NCBI RefSeq assembly: GCF_000376425.1
Contig: NZ_AQWL01000005.1
Location: 30,165 to 94,164, forward strand
Reading direction: 5' to 3'
Origin: Thiobacillus denitrificans DSM 12475
GTDB taxonomy: Bacteria > Pseudomonadota > Gammaproteobacteria > Burkholderiales > Thiobacillaceae
DNA: 64,000 bases
A model generated the notes under the pieces. The model made no database searches. It was not told the origin of the DNA and saw only the letters and a program-made list of their open reading frames with translations. Within the stretch, counting starts at the first letter, position 1; each line of letters opens with the position of its first letter. Both the position numbers and the translations under genes were made by a program. Positions 1 to 8,629 of the stretch are shown one piece after another.

Positions 1-336
1 GCCCGCCTCTTCCCATGCCGCGGCAAAGCGGCCCGCACCGAGCGCAAGCACCACCGGCTCGTAGCAGGCCGACTGGCTCAAGCGGATCTCCGGCTGGAAT
101 TCCGCTGCGGCGCCCGGCTTGATCGCCAGATAGCACTGCGGCGTGCCATCGCGGTTGTCTTCCCACACCACGCCCACGCTGTCGCCCGACACCGCCACGC
201 CCTGACGGTTGGCCGACTCCAGATGGGGAAAGACCGCCGCTCCCTGAACCGGGTTGACCGTCAGCGCTTCGCCCCACTCCCACGCGGCTTGCGTCGGCGC
301 GGCCAGCATGACCAGCAACAGCGCCGCCGCCCTCAC
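1..336 (-). CDS. secreted protein of unknown function, C-terminus outside window
   Basis: The frame is open from a GTG at 334-336 down to base 1 (112 codons, no stop), so the gene is cut by the window edge. It begins with a short signal peptide (about residues 1-17, Leu/Val/Ala rich, ending TQA) and continues with a WEWGEAL segment and a VVWEDNRDG motif. That motif is reminiscent of sialidase or beta-propeller blades that bind polysaccharide, but this is inference. The GTG overlaps the TGA of the upstream thioredoxin-like gene as GTGA, indicating translational coupling. An internal ATG at about codon 10 would cut into the signal peptide, so GTG is preferred. Confidence 0.6.
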   Translation of the reverse strand, partial: MRAAALLLVMLAAPTQAAWEWGEALTVNPVQGAAVFPHLESANRQGVAVSGDSVGVVWEDNRDGTPQCYLAIKPGAAAEFQPEIRLSQSACYEPVVLALGAGRFAAAWEEAG

Positions 337-824
337 GACTTGCTGCCCAGGAATTCGAGCAGGGTTTTCTGCTTGTAATGGCCGCCGCGCACGTAGCGGT
401 CGTAATCGCGGAAATCCTGCACCGTCTTGAAGCCGGGGATCTGCACGATCTTGTCGCCCTGCGGGGTCAGGTAGACAAACAACGGCGTCGCAAATGCCTT
501 CAGCCGCACGCCCAGTTCGGCTTCGGTGATGCGTTCGCCAGAAGGCAGCGTCAGCCGTTTTCCCGATTCGGCATCGACATACACCAGCTCGTAATTGGCG
601 GTGTACAGTTTCTTTAGCGCGGCGTCGGAAAACGTCTTCTTGTTGGTATGGTCGCACCAGGCGCAGCCGTAGCGCCCGAAGTACAGGAAAATCGGCTTGC
701 CGCTTGTGCGCGCGGCTGCCAGGCCGGCGTCGAAACCGACAAACGGATAGCCCGGCGGCGGGTCGGCCAAGGCCGCAGACGCCCACAAGCAGATTGCCGC
801 CACCACGCTCTTGATCAGGTTCAT
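333..824 (-). CDS. periplasmic thioredoxin-like protein (CAWC)
   Basis: A 163-residue protein with a clear signal peptide (residues 1-20, ending ASAALA). The thioredoxin-fold segment has the redox motif CAWC at residues 54-57 after FLYFGRYG, a conserved PLFVYL strand and a cis-Pro context (FATPLFVY). It resembles thioredoxin_7/SoxW-type proteins that reduce disulfides in exported proteins. The chosen ATG at 822-824 is followed directly by the signal peptide and is preceded by a GGAGGG ribosome site. The frame stays open upstream into the mogA region but that part has no coding character. It is coupled to the secreted protein downstream, which may be its substrate (inference). Confidence 0.8.
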   Translation of the reverse strand: MNLIKSVVAAICLWASAALADPPPGYPFVGFDAGLAAARTSGKPIFLYFGRYGCAWCDHTNKKTFSDAALKKLYTANYELVYVDAESGKRLTLPSGERITEAELGVRLKAFATPLFVYLTPQGDKIVQIPGFKTVQDFRDYDRYVRGGHYKQKTLLEFLGSKS

Positions 825-897
825 CCTGCCCTCCTTCAGCCACAGTGCCACCATTCTGATAAATTCAGCCACTCGTGCAACCCTCTTTTCTGACCAT

Positions 898-1452
898 ATG
901 ACCCACGATTCCGTTCGCATCGGCCTGGTTTCCATCAGCGACCGCGCCAGCAGTGGCGTGTACGAAGACCAGGGACTTCCCGCACTCAAGGCCTGGTTCG
1001 GCGAAGTGCTGGCCAATCCCGTCGAATTCGTCACCCGGCTGATCCCCGACGAACAGGCGCAGATCGAAGCAGCACTGGTCGAGCTGGCCGACGGCGAACG
1101 GTGTTCGCTGATCCTGACCACCGGCGGCACCGGCCCGGCGCCGCGCGACGTCACCCCGGAAGCGACATTGGCGGTGGCGCACAAGGTGTTGCCCGGCTTC
1201 GGCGAGGCGATGCGCGCGGTGTCGCTGAAATATGTGCCGACCGCCATCCTGTCGCGCCAGCTGGGTGTCACCCGCGGCGCCAGCCTGATTGTCAACCTGC
1301 CGGGGCAGCCGAAGGCGATCAAGGAAACGCTCGACGGCGTGTTCGCCGCGGTGCCCTACTGCATCGACCTGATCGGCGGCCCCTATCTCGAAACGCGGCC
1401 CGGCACCGTGGCGGCATTCCGCCCCAAATCCGCACTGAGAAAGAGCGCATGA
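898..1452 (+). CDS. mogA: molybdopterin adenylyltransferase MogA
   Basis: A 184-residue MoaB/Mog-family protein that adenylylates molybdopterin before molybdate insertion in molybdenum cofactor synthesis. The substrate-binding loop TTGGTGP lies at residues 74-80 followed by APRD, and LPGQPKAI is present near the C-terminus, both typical of MogA. Length fits the family (about 180-195). The ATG at 898 gives the usual N-terminus beginning with a RIGLVSISDRAS strand; the upstream in-frame ATG at 811 would add a non-conserved extension antisense to the neighbouring gene. The stop overlaps the start of the next gene (ATGA). Confidence 0.93.
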   Translation: MTHDSVRIGLVSISDRASSGVYEDQGLPALKAWFGEVLANPVEFVTRLIPDEQAQIEAALVELADGERCSLILTTGGTGPAPRDVTPEATLAVAHKVLPGFGEAMRAVSLKYVPTAILSRQLGVTRGASLIVNLPGQPKAIKETLDGVFAAVPYCIDLIGGPYLETRPGTVAAFRPKSALRKSA

Positions 1453-2171
1453 GCGGCATTCTCGATGCGCTGGCGCGGGCACTGCGCGACCTGTTCAGCC
1501 TGCGCGTGCTGTGGGTGGTGGTGTGGCCGATGCTGGTGGCGGCACTGCTGTGGCTGGTACTGGGCGTGACGTTCTGGCACACCTTCTCCGGCTGGCTTGC
1601 ACAGGGACTCGACGCCATCGGCATCCAGACCTGGCTGGCCGAGCTCGAACCGGTATGGATCGCCCATGGCATTCAGGCACTGCTGCATCTGCTGCTGTTC
1701 GTGCCGCTGGTACTGCTGACCGCGCTCGTCATCACCGCGCTGTTTGCCATGCCTGCGCTGATTCGCCTGGTGGCCGGGCGCGACTACCCCGGACTCAAAC
1801 GCGAAAACGGCGGCGGCCTGCTCGGCAGCCTGTGGAATGCGGTGGTCGCCGTCGTGCTGTTTGCCGCCTTGTGGCTGGTCACCCTGCCGCTGTGGCTGAT
1901 CGGCATCGGCGTGATCGTGCCCTTCGTCGCCGCGGCGTATCTGAACCAGCGCCTGTTCCGTTACGACGCCATCGCCGAACATGCCAGCGCCAACGAAATG
2001 GCGGCGCTGTTCAAGAGCGACCGCGCGGGCTGGTGGGGATTGGGGCTGCTGACCGGACTGGTGCAGTTTGTCCCCCTGCTCAACCTGTTTGCCCCGGTGC
2101 TCGCCGCGCTGGCGTTCATCCACTACGGCCTGGCGCGGCTCGAAAGGCAGCGAGCGGCCTCAACCGGCTGA
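1449..2171 (+). CDS. EI24/CysZ-like integral membrane protein
   Basis: A 240-residue hydrophobic protein with about five to six membrane segments (near residues 18-40, 70-95, 120-150 and 195-225), matching the EI24 domain family to which the sulfate permease CysZ belongs. The motif LNQRLFRYDAIAEHAS after a membrane pair is typical of the family. The ATG at 1449 overlaps the mogA stop, suggesting cotranscription with mogA. Its substrate cannot be told from sequence; sulfate or molybdate-related transport is only suggested by family and neighbour. The 3' end overlaps the convergent gene by 12 bp. Confidence 0.8.
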   Translation: MSGILDALARALRDLFSLRVLWVVVWPMLVAALLWLVLGVTFWHTFSGWLAQGLDAIGIQTWLAELEPVWIAHGIQALLHLLLFVPLVLLTALVITALFAMPALIRLVAGRDYPGLKRENGGGLLGSLWNAVVAVVLFAALWLVTLPLWLIGIGVIVPFVAAAYLNQRLFRYDAIAEHASANEMAALFKSDRAGWWGLGLLTGLVQFVPLLNLFAPVLAALAFIHYGLARLERQRAASTG

Positions 2172-2960
2172 GGCAAAGCGCCGTCTGAAGCCTGCATCGA
2201 AATTGATTTCGCGCGCGGTCATGGCGCCGATCACGCACTGTTCCAGGCTGAGCGGCATCACCAGCTGCCCGGCGCCATTGACCAGCCGGCCGGCCATGAT
2301 TTCGGCCTGCTGGCGCGGCAGCGACTGCGGCAGCCCGGATTCGGCATAACCTTGCGGATAAACCGGCCTGCCCCCGGCGTCGTATTTGTCGGTCGCGCCC
2401 AGGGTGTGCAACAGTTCGTGTGCGATCACGATATTGTTCTGGCGCGTCTGGCGGGGATCCGCAAAGGCGTGCACCACGCCGATCAGGCCTTTCCGCAAAC
2501 CCAGCGAATGATCCAGCGCGATGCCGTCTTGCGGCGCGTAATACAGCACGAACAGCTTGATCTTGCCGAGCTGCGGCAGCCACTGCCCCGACTGCCGATA
2601 CACCCACCCGCGCAGCTTCAGGCTCCAGAACACGGTTTCCAGCACGCTGCGGTCGCGTGGCGGAGCAGGCGGTTTCTCCTTCAACTCCGGCAGCAGGCTG
2701 ATCTGCATCGCCGGCGACTGCTTCACGCCGTAGCGCGCCGTTTCGCGTTCGAGAAACGCATTGATCTCGTGAAAATCGCTCGCCTGCAGCGTACGGATCG
2801 TCTGTGCCGCCTGTGCCGAGCCGTCGCCGTTGATCGGGACCACGACCACATCCAGCGGCACCTGCCAGGCACGCACCATGAATTGTTCCAGCCAGGTGAA
2901 GCCGAGCGCCGCGGCCAGCACGCCCAGCAGCAGCAGAATGCGCAGCCGGCGAAAAGTCAT
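2160..2960 (-). CDS. membrane-anchored putative zinc metallopeptidase
   Basis: A 266-residue protein with an N-terminal membrane anchor (about residues 6-22) and a periplasmic-type body. The sequence HELLHTLGATDKYD at residues 181-194 is an HExxH zinc site followed by a possible third ligand in the xxG(x)2-3D arrangement, as in several small secreted metalloproteases. An LGKIKLFVLYYAP strand precedes it by about 40 residues. No named family was recognised with certainty. It lies 55 bp beyond the stop of the large AsmA/DUF748 gene on the same strand, so the two may be cotranscribed. Peptidase function is inferred from the motif only. Confidence 0.65.
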   Translation of the reverse strand: MTFRRLRILLLLGVLAAALGFTWLEQFMVRAWQVPLDVVVVPINGDGSAQAAQTIRTLQASDFHEINAFLERETARYGVKQSPAMQISLLPELKEKPPAPPRDRSVLETVFWSLKLRGWVYRQSGQWLPQLGKIKLFVLYYAPQDGIALDHSLGLRKGLIGVVHAFADPRQTRQNNIVIAHELLHTLGATDKYDAGGRPVYPQGYAESGLPQSLPRQQAEIMAGRLVNGAGQLVMPLSLEQCVIGAMTAREINFDAGFRRRFASAG

Positions 2961-3015
2961 GGCAGGGCGGGCATCCAGCCATTCCCGGTACCGCGAAGAC
3001 GCGTCGGCGGCAGCA

Positions 3016-6000
3016 TCAGGATGCCGCCGCGGCGGGCGCCACCGGCGCCACGGGCGTGGCAGGTTCGGTGGACGGCACGGGCGTGGCGGGTTCGGCGGGC
3101 GACGCGGGCACGGGCGACGGTTTTTTGCCCGCTCCCAGGCTCATCTTGCTGGCGGCCAGCTTGCCGCCATCCGCGTTTTTCACCGCTTCGCCCACACTGA
3201 TCTTGGCGCCATCCACCTGCCCCAGCGTGATCAGCGCCTGCTTCACCGCCTCGCCGCGCGCCTGCGCCAGCCGCTGCAGTTCGGGCTCGGTCACCGGAAT
3301 TTGCAGGGTCAGGCGCTCCAGCATGGCCGCGTGCAGCGACGGACCGGCCTCTTTGGCCTTCGCGTATTCGGCCTTGATCGCCTTCACCCCGCCCTGTTTG
3401 CCGAAACGCTCACCGTACAGCGCTTCCAGCGCTTTCTGCGCGCGCGGGTTGGTGGTGTCGACGGGGCCGGGTTCGCTGTCGGGCTCGATTTTCAGCCCCA
3501 TGCGCAGAGCGACGTCGCGGCGAATCCACAATTCCTGGATCGCGCGCGTATCGCCTTTCACCTCATACGCCGGAGCGATCGACAGTGTGAGTTGCGGCCG
3601 TTTGGCCAGCGCCTGGCCGACTGCCTTGAGCTTCTCCTGTTCCGGCGGCAGCAGGGTGGCCGTGCCGAAATCGAATTCGACGGCTTCGAGCTTGTCGGAA
3701 CTGATCCCCAGCAGGCTGCCGAGCGCGCGGAAAGGCGCGGTCACCAGCTTGGTCAGCACGTTGACGATGGCTTTCCAGATGATCTTGCCGTAGCTGAATT
3801 GCGGATCGTCGAGACTGCCGGTGACGGGCAGATCGAGGTCGATGATGCCTTCGCTGTCTTCCAGCAGGGCAATCGCCAGATCGAGCGGCAGCTTCATCGC
3901 GTCGGGGCTGTCGACGCGCTCGCCGAGCTTGAGCTTGTTGATCACGAACTTGTTGTCGCCTGTCAGCTGGCGCTGCTTGATCTTGTATTCGAGGTCGACC
4001 GAGAGCTTGCCGGAATCGATCCTGCGTCCGGCGAATTTGCCCGAATACGGCGTCATGTTGGTCATTTCCAGATTGCGGAACGTCAGCCTCAGATCGGTGA
4101 AATCGGTCGCCCTGAATGGCTGGATCGAGCCGCGCACGCGCGCCGAGCCGAAATCGTCGACCTTGCCGTCAAGCTCCACCAGCGCCATCGTCGCCGGATC
4201 GGTGGACAGCCCGGTCACCACGCCGCCGAGATCGTGCATGCGGGTGCCGAACTGCGGCGTCAGCGAAAGGTCGGCGAATTCCGCATTCGCGCCGACGATG
4301 CGCAGACGTTCGACGGCCAGCGGAAACGCGGCCGGCTGGGTGGGGGGCGCTGGTTGGGGCTTTGCCGGCGGCGTGACAAGCGGCGCCTGCGCCGGGGTGC
4401 GCAGGATGCGCTGCAGGTTGATCGACTTGTCCTCGAAAATGATGACCTTGCCGAAGGGATTCAGCGCCACCAGTTCGTTCATGTGCAGGCGGTCGGGGTT
4501 GAGCCTGAATTCGAGGCTGTCGGACGACAGTTTCTTCCAGCCGAGGAAGGCCTCTTCGGTTTCCTCCTCGGTGATGGCGAGATCGTCGACCGCGAAGCCG
4601 CCGTCGAAATCCAGCTTCATGCCCGATTTCGCCTGCGCGAATGTCAGCCTGCCACGGGTCGACGCCACGCCCGAATGCAGGTTGAGCCTGGCCAGCTGGT
4701 TGACGTAGGGCGCAAAGGGTTGCAGCGACAGCCCGGCCAGCTTGAGGTCGAGCCGGCCCGACGTCTTGCCCGGAACGACCGTGCCGCCGGCCTCGAAGCG
4801 GCCGCCCTGCCTGAGTGCGAAGCCGGCTTGCAGGGACACTGCCTTGCTCATGTCGAGGCTGAGGTCATTCAGGGTGATGAAGCCCCTGGCGACATCGAGC
4901 CTGACCGGCGCGCCGGGTGACTGGTCGACGATACCGACTTCGATGCCATCGAGACTGAGGCGCGCGAGCTGCACGTCCATGGGCGAAGCCGCCGCCGTTT
5001 CCGCCTTGGCCGGCGCTGCAGCAGGCGCGCCGGGGGCCGGCTTCATGATTTCGGTCCAGTTGAGGGTCTTGCGCCTGTCCAGCGCCACGCTGGTTTTTGC
5101 GCCGTTCAGTTCCACTGCCTCGATGGCGAGCCGGTTTTCCGCCAGCTTCAGCTGCGCATTGACCAGCGCCGCATGCTGCAATTCCGCCACCTGCTGCGTC
5201 CCGGACTGCACCCGCACCGGGCCCAGCGTTGCGTTGACCGGGCCGACGTCGATCGCAGCCGCGGCTCCCAGCTCGCCCGTCAGCGCGGCGGTCAGGCCGA
5301 AACCCTCGGCGCTCACGCCAAGCGGCGCGGCAAAGCTCCGGTCGGTGAAACGCGCCGCCCAGTCGGCCAGTTTGATTTCGCGCACGTCGATTTTCCACGT
5401 GGCCACAGGCGCAGCGGTTTCGGCCGTCGCCGGTTTGGCTGCCGCGGACCGGGGCGCGGCAGCGTCTTCGTCCGCCGCGAACAGGGTTTGCCAGTCCAGC
5501 GTGCCCTTGAGGTCGCGCGTCGCCGCCAGCTTGCCGCCGGACAGGCTGACGCTCGCCACCTCGATCCGGCGCTTGGCCAGGTCGAGGTTGGCATTGCTGA
5601 TGCGCGCCTCGGCAAGCTCCAGCACCGGCGCATACGCTCCAGCGCGCAGCGGGCCGCCGTCCTTCGGGGTGCCGTCGCCGCGTGGCGCCAGCGCCAGGCT
5701 CTGCACAATCAGGTTGGCGCCGCTGATCTGTACCCAGGGCACGTCCGTGCCGGTTTTGTCGCGTACCATGACAAAGCGGTAGCGCAAGCCTGCGGCGAGC
5801 GTGCCGGATGGCAGTTCGAAATTGCGCGGGCTCTTGACCACCCGCAGCAGATTGGCCAGCCGCACCCCCTGCAGCCCGAGCTCGCCGCTCGATGCGATGG
5901 GATTCAAGCCGACGTCACCCTTCCATTTGAGCGTGCCGCCCTGTTCCGGCAGCTTGGCCGCGATCAGGTAATCGCCCCTGTCCTCGGGCAGCGTGGACAG

Positions 6001-6549
6001 GCCTTCGAGCTCGATACCGAGCGGCTGCAGCGCCGCCTTGAAGGGGGCGCCGGTGCGATTGGCATCGGTGTATTCGATGTCGCCGTTGTCGATCTTGATG
6101 CGATCGATCAACACCCGCGCGAGGGTATCGGACGGCGGTTCCTTGTTTTCATTGAGCTTGGCGAGCAGCGCCGCCCAGTTCAGCTTGCCGCCGGGCTGCA
6201 CCGCAAGAATGGCGCGCGGCTGTTCGAGCTGAACGTCGCGGATACGCCAGGCCCAGCGGAACAGTCCGACGCTGTCGAGGTTGACGTAGAGCCGGTCGAA
6301 ACCAGCCAGCGGCGCGCCATTCATCTCGGCCAGCTTGAGGCCGTCCACCGTGGCTTCGAGGGTGAGCGGATTGAACTTGACCTGCTGCGCGCTCAGCCGG
6401 CTTGCAAGCTTGTTTTCACCAACCCAGGGCAGCAGCTTCTGCGCCAGCGGATTGACCAGGAAGAAGCCGAACGCCAGATACAGCCCGAACAGTCCGGTGA
6501 CGATCAGAAACGGCAGGCTCAATGCAATTTTGACGACGCGTCCCCACAT
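3016..6549 (-). CDS. AsmA-like DUF748 family protein
   Basis: A very large (1177-residue) protein with a single N-terminal membrane segment (residues 8-30) and repeated AsmA/DUF748-type beta-rich units, e.g. the SVGLFRWAWRIRDVQLEQP and LDRRKTLNWTEI segments. The C-terminal part has LPLDLAIALLEDSEGIIDLDLPVTGSL split by charged residues, a hallmark of DUF748 proteins. AsmA-like proteins bridge the inner and outer membrane and are implicated in lipid transport or assembly of outer-membrane components. The last 60 residues are a low-complexity Pro/Ala/Thr tail. The ATG is followed at once by the membrane anchor, supporting the start. Confidence 0.88.
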   Translation of the reverse strand: MWGRVVKIALSLPFLIVTGLFGLYLAFGFFLVNPLAQKLLPWVGENKLASRLSAQQVKFNPLTLEATVDGLKLAEMNGAPLAGFDRLYVNLDSVGLFRWAWRIRDVQLEQPRAILAVQPGGKLNWAALLAKLNENKEPPSDTLARVLIDRIKIDNGDIEYTDANRTGAPFKAALQPLGIELEGLSTLPEDRGDYLIAAKLPEQGGTLKWKGDVGLNPIASSGELGLQGVRLANLLRVVKSPRNFELPSGTLAAGLRYRFVMVRDKTGTDVPWVQISGANLIVQSLALAPRGDGTPKDGGPLRAGAYAPVLELAEARISNANLDLAKRRIEVASVSLSGGKLAATRDLKGTLDWQTLFAADEDAAAPRSAAAKPATAETAAPVATWKIDVREIKLADWAARFTDRSFAAPLGVSAEGFGLTAALTGELGAAAAIDVGPVNATLGPVRVQSGTQQVAELQHAALVNAQLKLAENRLAIEAVELNGAKTSVALDRRKTLNWTEIMKPAPGAPAAAPAKAETAAASPMDVQLARLSLDGIEVGIVDQSPGAPVRLDVARGFITLNDLSLDMSKAVSLQAGFALRQGGRFEAGGTVVPGKTSGRLDLKLAGLSLQPFAPYVNQLARLNLHSGVASTRGRLTFAQAKSGMKLDFDGGFAVDDLAITEEETEEAFLGWKKLSSDSLEFRLNPDRLHMNELVALNPFGKVIIFEDKSINLQRILRTPAQAPLVTPPAKPQPAPPTQPAAFPLAVERLRIVGANAEFADLSLTPQFGTRMHDLGGVVTGLSTDPATMALVELDGKVDDFGSARVRGSIQPFRATDFTDLRLTFRNLEMTNMTPYSGKFAGRRIDSGKLSVDLEYKIKQRQLTGDNKFVINKLKLGERVDSPDAMKLPLDLAIALLEDSEGIIDLDLPVTGSLDDPQFSYGKIIWKAIVNVLTKLVTAPFRALGSLLGISSDKLEAVEFDFGTATLLPPEQEKLKAVGQALAKRPQLTLSIAPAYEVKGDTRAIQELWIRRDVALRMGLKIEPDSEPGPVDTTNPRAQKALEALYGERFGKQGGVKAIKAEYAKAKEAGPSLHAAMLERLTLQIPVTEPELQRLAQARGEAVKQALITLGQVDGAKISVGEAVKNADGGKLAASKMSLGAGKKPSPVPASPAEPATPVPSTEPATPVAPVAPAAAAS

Positions 6550-6571
6550 ACGGTCTCTCCCTCTTCAAAAC

Positions 6572-6660
6572 CCTTTATCCACGAAGATCGCAAAGATTCG
6601 CGAAGGAGAATTGCAAAAAGGTTTCTTCGCGTCCTTTATGCCATTCAGGGTATTCGCGGA
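6572..6660. repeat. intergenic repeat family A, copy 1
   Basis: The 110-bp gap between the DUF748 and yjgA genes holds a sequence with the core CTTCGCGTCCTTTATGCC followed by ATTCAGGGTATTCGCGGAT at 6625-6661. The same unit recurs as an inverted pair at 9260-9370 and in a diverged form at 11772-11841. The left flank (TTCGCGAAGGA at about 6596-6606) forms an imperfect opposite arm. No coding potential is seen. It could act as a transcript-end hairpin. Confidence 0.7.
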
Positions 6661-7227
6661 TCAATCCGCCTTCTGCATGGCCTCACGGATCACCTTGAAT
6701 ATCTCACGAAAGGCTTTCGGCGGCTTGCTGCGCGCCGCCTCGTCGCGCGCGTTGCGGATCAGTTGCCGCAGGTGCGTGGCGTCGGTGTCAGGATAGTTAT
6801 CGAGAAACAGCGTCAGCGCCTCGTTGTCGGCGATGAGCTTCTCGCGCCATTTCTCGGCCTGGTGCAGCCTGGCGTTTTCCGCCGCGGACACACCGTTGAA
6901 GGCGTCGATCTGCGCCTGGATCGGCGCCGGGTCGACTGCCCGCATCAGCTTGCCGATGTATTGCTTTTGCCGCCGCAGCGCGCCGTTCTGGGTGATCTTG
7001 CGGCAGGCGGCCACTGCCTCGCGCAATTCATCCGGCAGTTCGATGCGCTTGAATTGCGCATCGGGCAGCTTGACCAGGATTTCACCCAGCGCCTGCAGGG
7101 CTTCGACTTCGCGTTTCCTGTGGCTCTTGCTGGGGCCGTCGTAGACCTCGTCGGGGTCGAATTCCAGCTCGGCATCGGGGTCGATCAGGCGCACGGTGGG
7201 GCTTTCGGTTGCTGTTATTATCGTCAT
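6661..7227 (-). CDS. yjgA: ribosome-associated protein YjgA/DarP (DUF615)
   Basis: A 188-residue DUF615 protein. In E. coli the homologue associates with late 50S ribosomal intermediates. Diagnostic segments are SKSHRKREVEALQALGE near residue 35 and GKLMR near residue 75, with a C-terminal LRQLIRNARDEA helix. The start at 7225-7227 gives the acidic N-terminus (PDAELEFDPDEVYDGPSKS) usual for the family; upstream sequence in frame runs into the divergent promoter. It is divergent from pmbA, a neighbourhood also found in enterobacteria. Confidence 0.9.
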   Translation of the reverse strand: MTIITATESPTVRLIDPDAELEFDPDEVYDGPSKSHRKREVEALQALGEILVKLPDAQFKRIELPDELREAVAACRKITQNGALRRQKQYIGKLMRAVDPAPIQAQIDAFNGVSAAENARLHQAEKWREKLIADNEALTLFLDNYPDTDATHLRQLIRNARDEAARSKPPKAFREIFKVIREAMQKAD

Positions 7228-7287
7228 TGTAGTTTCAGCCCATACAAAACGTATTCGCGCCCTCCATTTCCTTTTGTAAATTCCGAC

Positions 7288-8628
7288 ATGCCCCGCTCCC
7301 AATTCAGCTATACCCGCGACCAGCTCATGACCCTGTCCCGGATCGTCATCGAGCATGCAGCCAAACAGGGTGCCACCGCCGCCGACACCGAGATTTCAGA
7401 AGGCGTCGGCCAGAACGTCAGCGTGCGCCAGGGCGAGATCGAGACCATCGAATACAACAAGGACAAGGGTGCCGGCGTCACCGTCTACCTCGGCCAGCGG
7501 CGCGGCCATGCCTCGACCTCGGACCTGTCGGAAGCAGCGCTGAAAAGCGCGGTGGAGAAGGCGCTGACCATCGCCCGCTACACCGCCGAGGACGAAGCCG
7601 CCGGCCTGCCCGATGCCGACCAGCTGGCGCAGACCGTGCCCGATCTCGATCTCTACCATCCGTGGGCGCTCAGCGTGGAAGAGGCCGCCGAGCGCGCCCG
7701 GGCCTGCGAGGCGGCGGCGCTGGTGGTGGACAAGCGGCTGACCAACTCGGAAGGCGCCGGCGTCAGCCTGCACACTTCGCAGTTCATCTATGCCAACAGC
7801 CTCGGTTTCTGCAACGGCTATGCCGGTTCGCGCCACGGCATGTCGGTTGCGGTGATCGGCGAGGACACCGGCGGCATGCAGCGCGACTACTGGTACACCA
7901 GCGCCCGCAATGCAAACGATCTGGAATCCGCCGAGACCGTCGGCCGCATCGCCGGCACCCGCACCGTGCGCCGGTTGAACGGCCGCAAGCTCGACACCCG
8001 CACCTGCCCGGTGCTGTTCGAGGCGCCGATCGCCACCGGTCTGATCGGCAACTTCGTCGCCGCGGTCTCGGGCGGCAGCCTCTACCGCAAGTCGTCGTTC
8101 CTGCTCGACAGCCTCGGCAAGCCGGTGTTCGCCCCGCTGGTCACCATCCGTGAGCAGCCCTTGATTCCCGGCGGTCTCGGCAGCGCGCCCTTCGACAGCG
8201 AAGGCGTCGCCTGCCTCGATCGCGACGTCGTCAGGGATGGCGTGCTGCAGGGCTACTTCCTGTCGACCTACTCGGCGAAGAAACTCGGCATGGCAACGAC
8301 CGGCAACGCCGGCGGCAGCCACAACCTGATCGTCGCCCCTGGCGAGCACGACCTCGACGGCCTGCTGAAGCAGATGGGCACCGGGCTCCTGGTCACCGAA
8401 CTGCTTGGCCACGGCGCCAACATGGTCACCGGCGACTACTCGCGTGGCGCCGCCGGCTTCTGGGTGGAGAACGGCGAGATCCAGTATCCGGTCGAGGAGA
8501 TCACCATTGCCGGCAACCTCGCCGAAATGTTCAAGGGCATCGTCGCCATCGGTAAAGATATCGAGAAGCGCGGCTCCAAGCAGGTCGGCTCCATCCTGAT
8601 CGACCACATGACGGTAGCCGGCAACTGA
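7288..8628 (+). CDS. pmbA: metalloprotease PmbA/TldE
   Basis: A 446-residue TldD/PmbA-family protein. PmbA (TldE) partners TldD in a heterodimeric protease that degrades unfolded peptides and matures some modified peptides such as microcin B17. Family features visible are SVRQGEIETIEYNKDKG near residue 45, a RLTNSEGA strand near 150, and the C-terminal LLVTELLGHGANMVTGDYSRGAAGFWVENG split motif. Length matches the 450-residue E. coli protein. The ATG at 7288 gives MPRSQF and is 60 bp from the divergent yjgA start. No tldD is present in the window. Confidence 0.93.
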   Translation: MPRSQFSYTRDQLMTLSRIVIEHAAKQGATAADTEISEGVGQNVSVRQGEIETIEYNKDKGAGVTVYLGQRRGHASTSDLSEAALKSAVEKALTIARYTAEDEAAGLPDADQLAQTVPDLDLYHPWALSVEEAAERARACEAAALVVDKRLTNSEGAGVSLHTSQFIYANSLGFCNGYAGSRHGMSVAVIGEDTGGMQRDYWYTSARNANDLESAETVGRIAGTRTVRRLNGRKLDTRTCPVLFEAPIATGLIGNFVAAVSGGSLYRKSSFLLDSLGKPVFAPLVTIREQPLIPGGLGSAPFDSEGVACLDRDVVRDGVLQGYFLSTYSAKKLGMATTGNAGGSHNLIVAPGEHDLDGLLKQMGTGLLVTELLGHGANMVTGDYSRGAAGFWVENGEIQYPVEEITIAGNLAEMFKGIVAIGKDIEKRGSKQVGSILIDHMTVAGN

Positions 8629-8629
8629 C

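Noticed and set aside
2830-4920. Long plus-strand open frame (about 700 codons) opposite the DUF748 gene
   Set aside because: Composition is Arg/Gln/His-rich as expected for an antisense frame of a GC-rich gene; no family similarity; the opposite strand encodes a clear DUF748 protein.
5173-7287. Plus-strand frame continuing into pmbA, and its long upstream extension
   Set aside because: Only the part from 7288 has PmbA similarity; the rest is antisense to DUF748 and yjgA.
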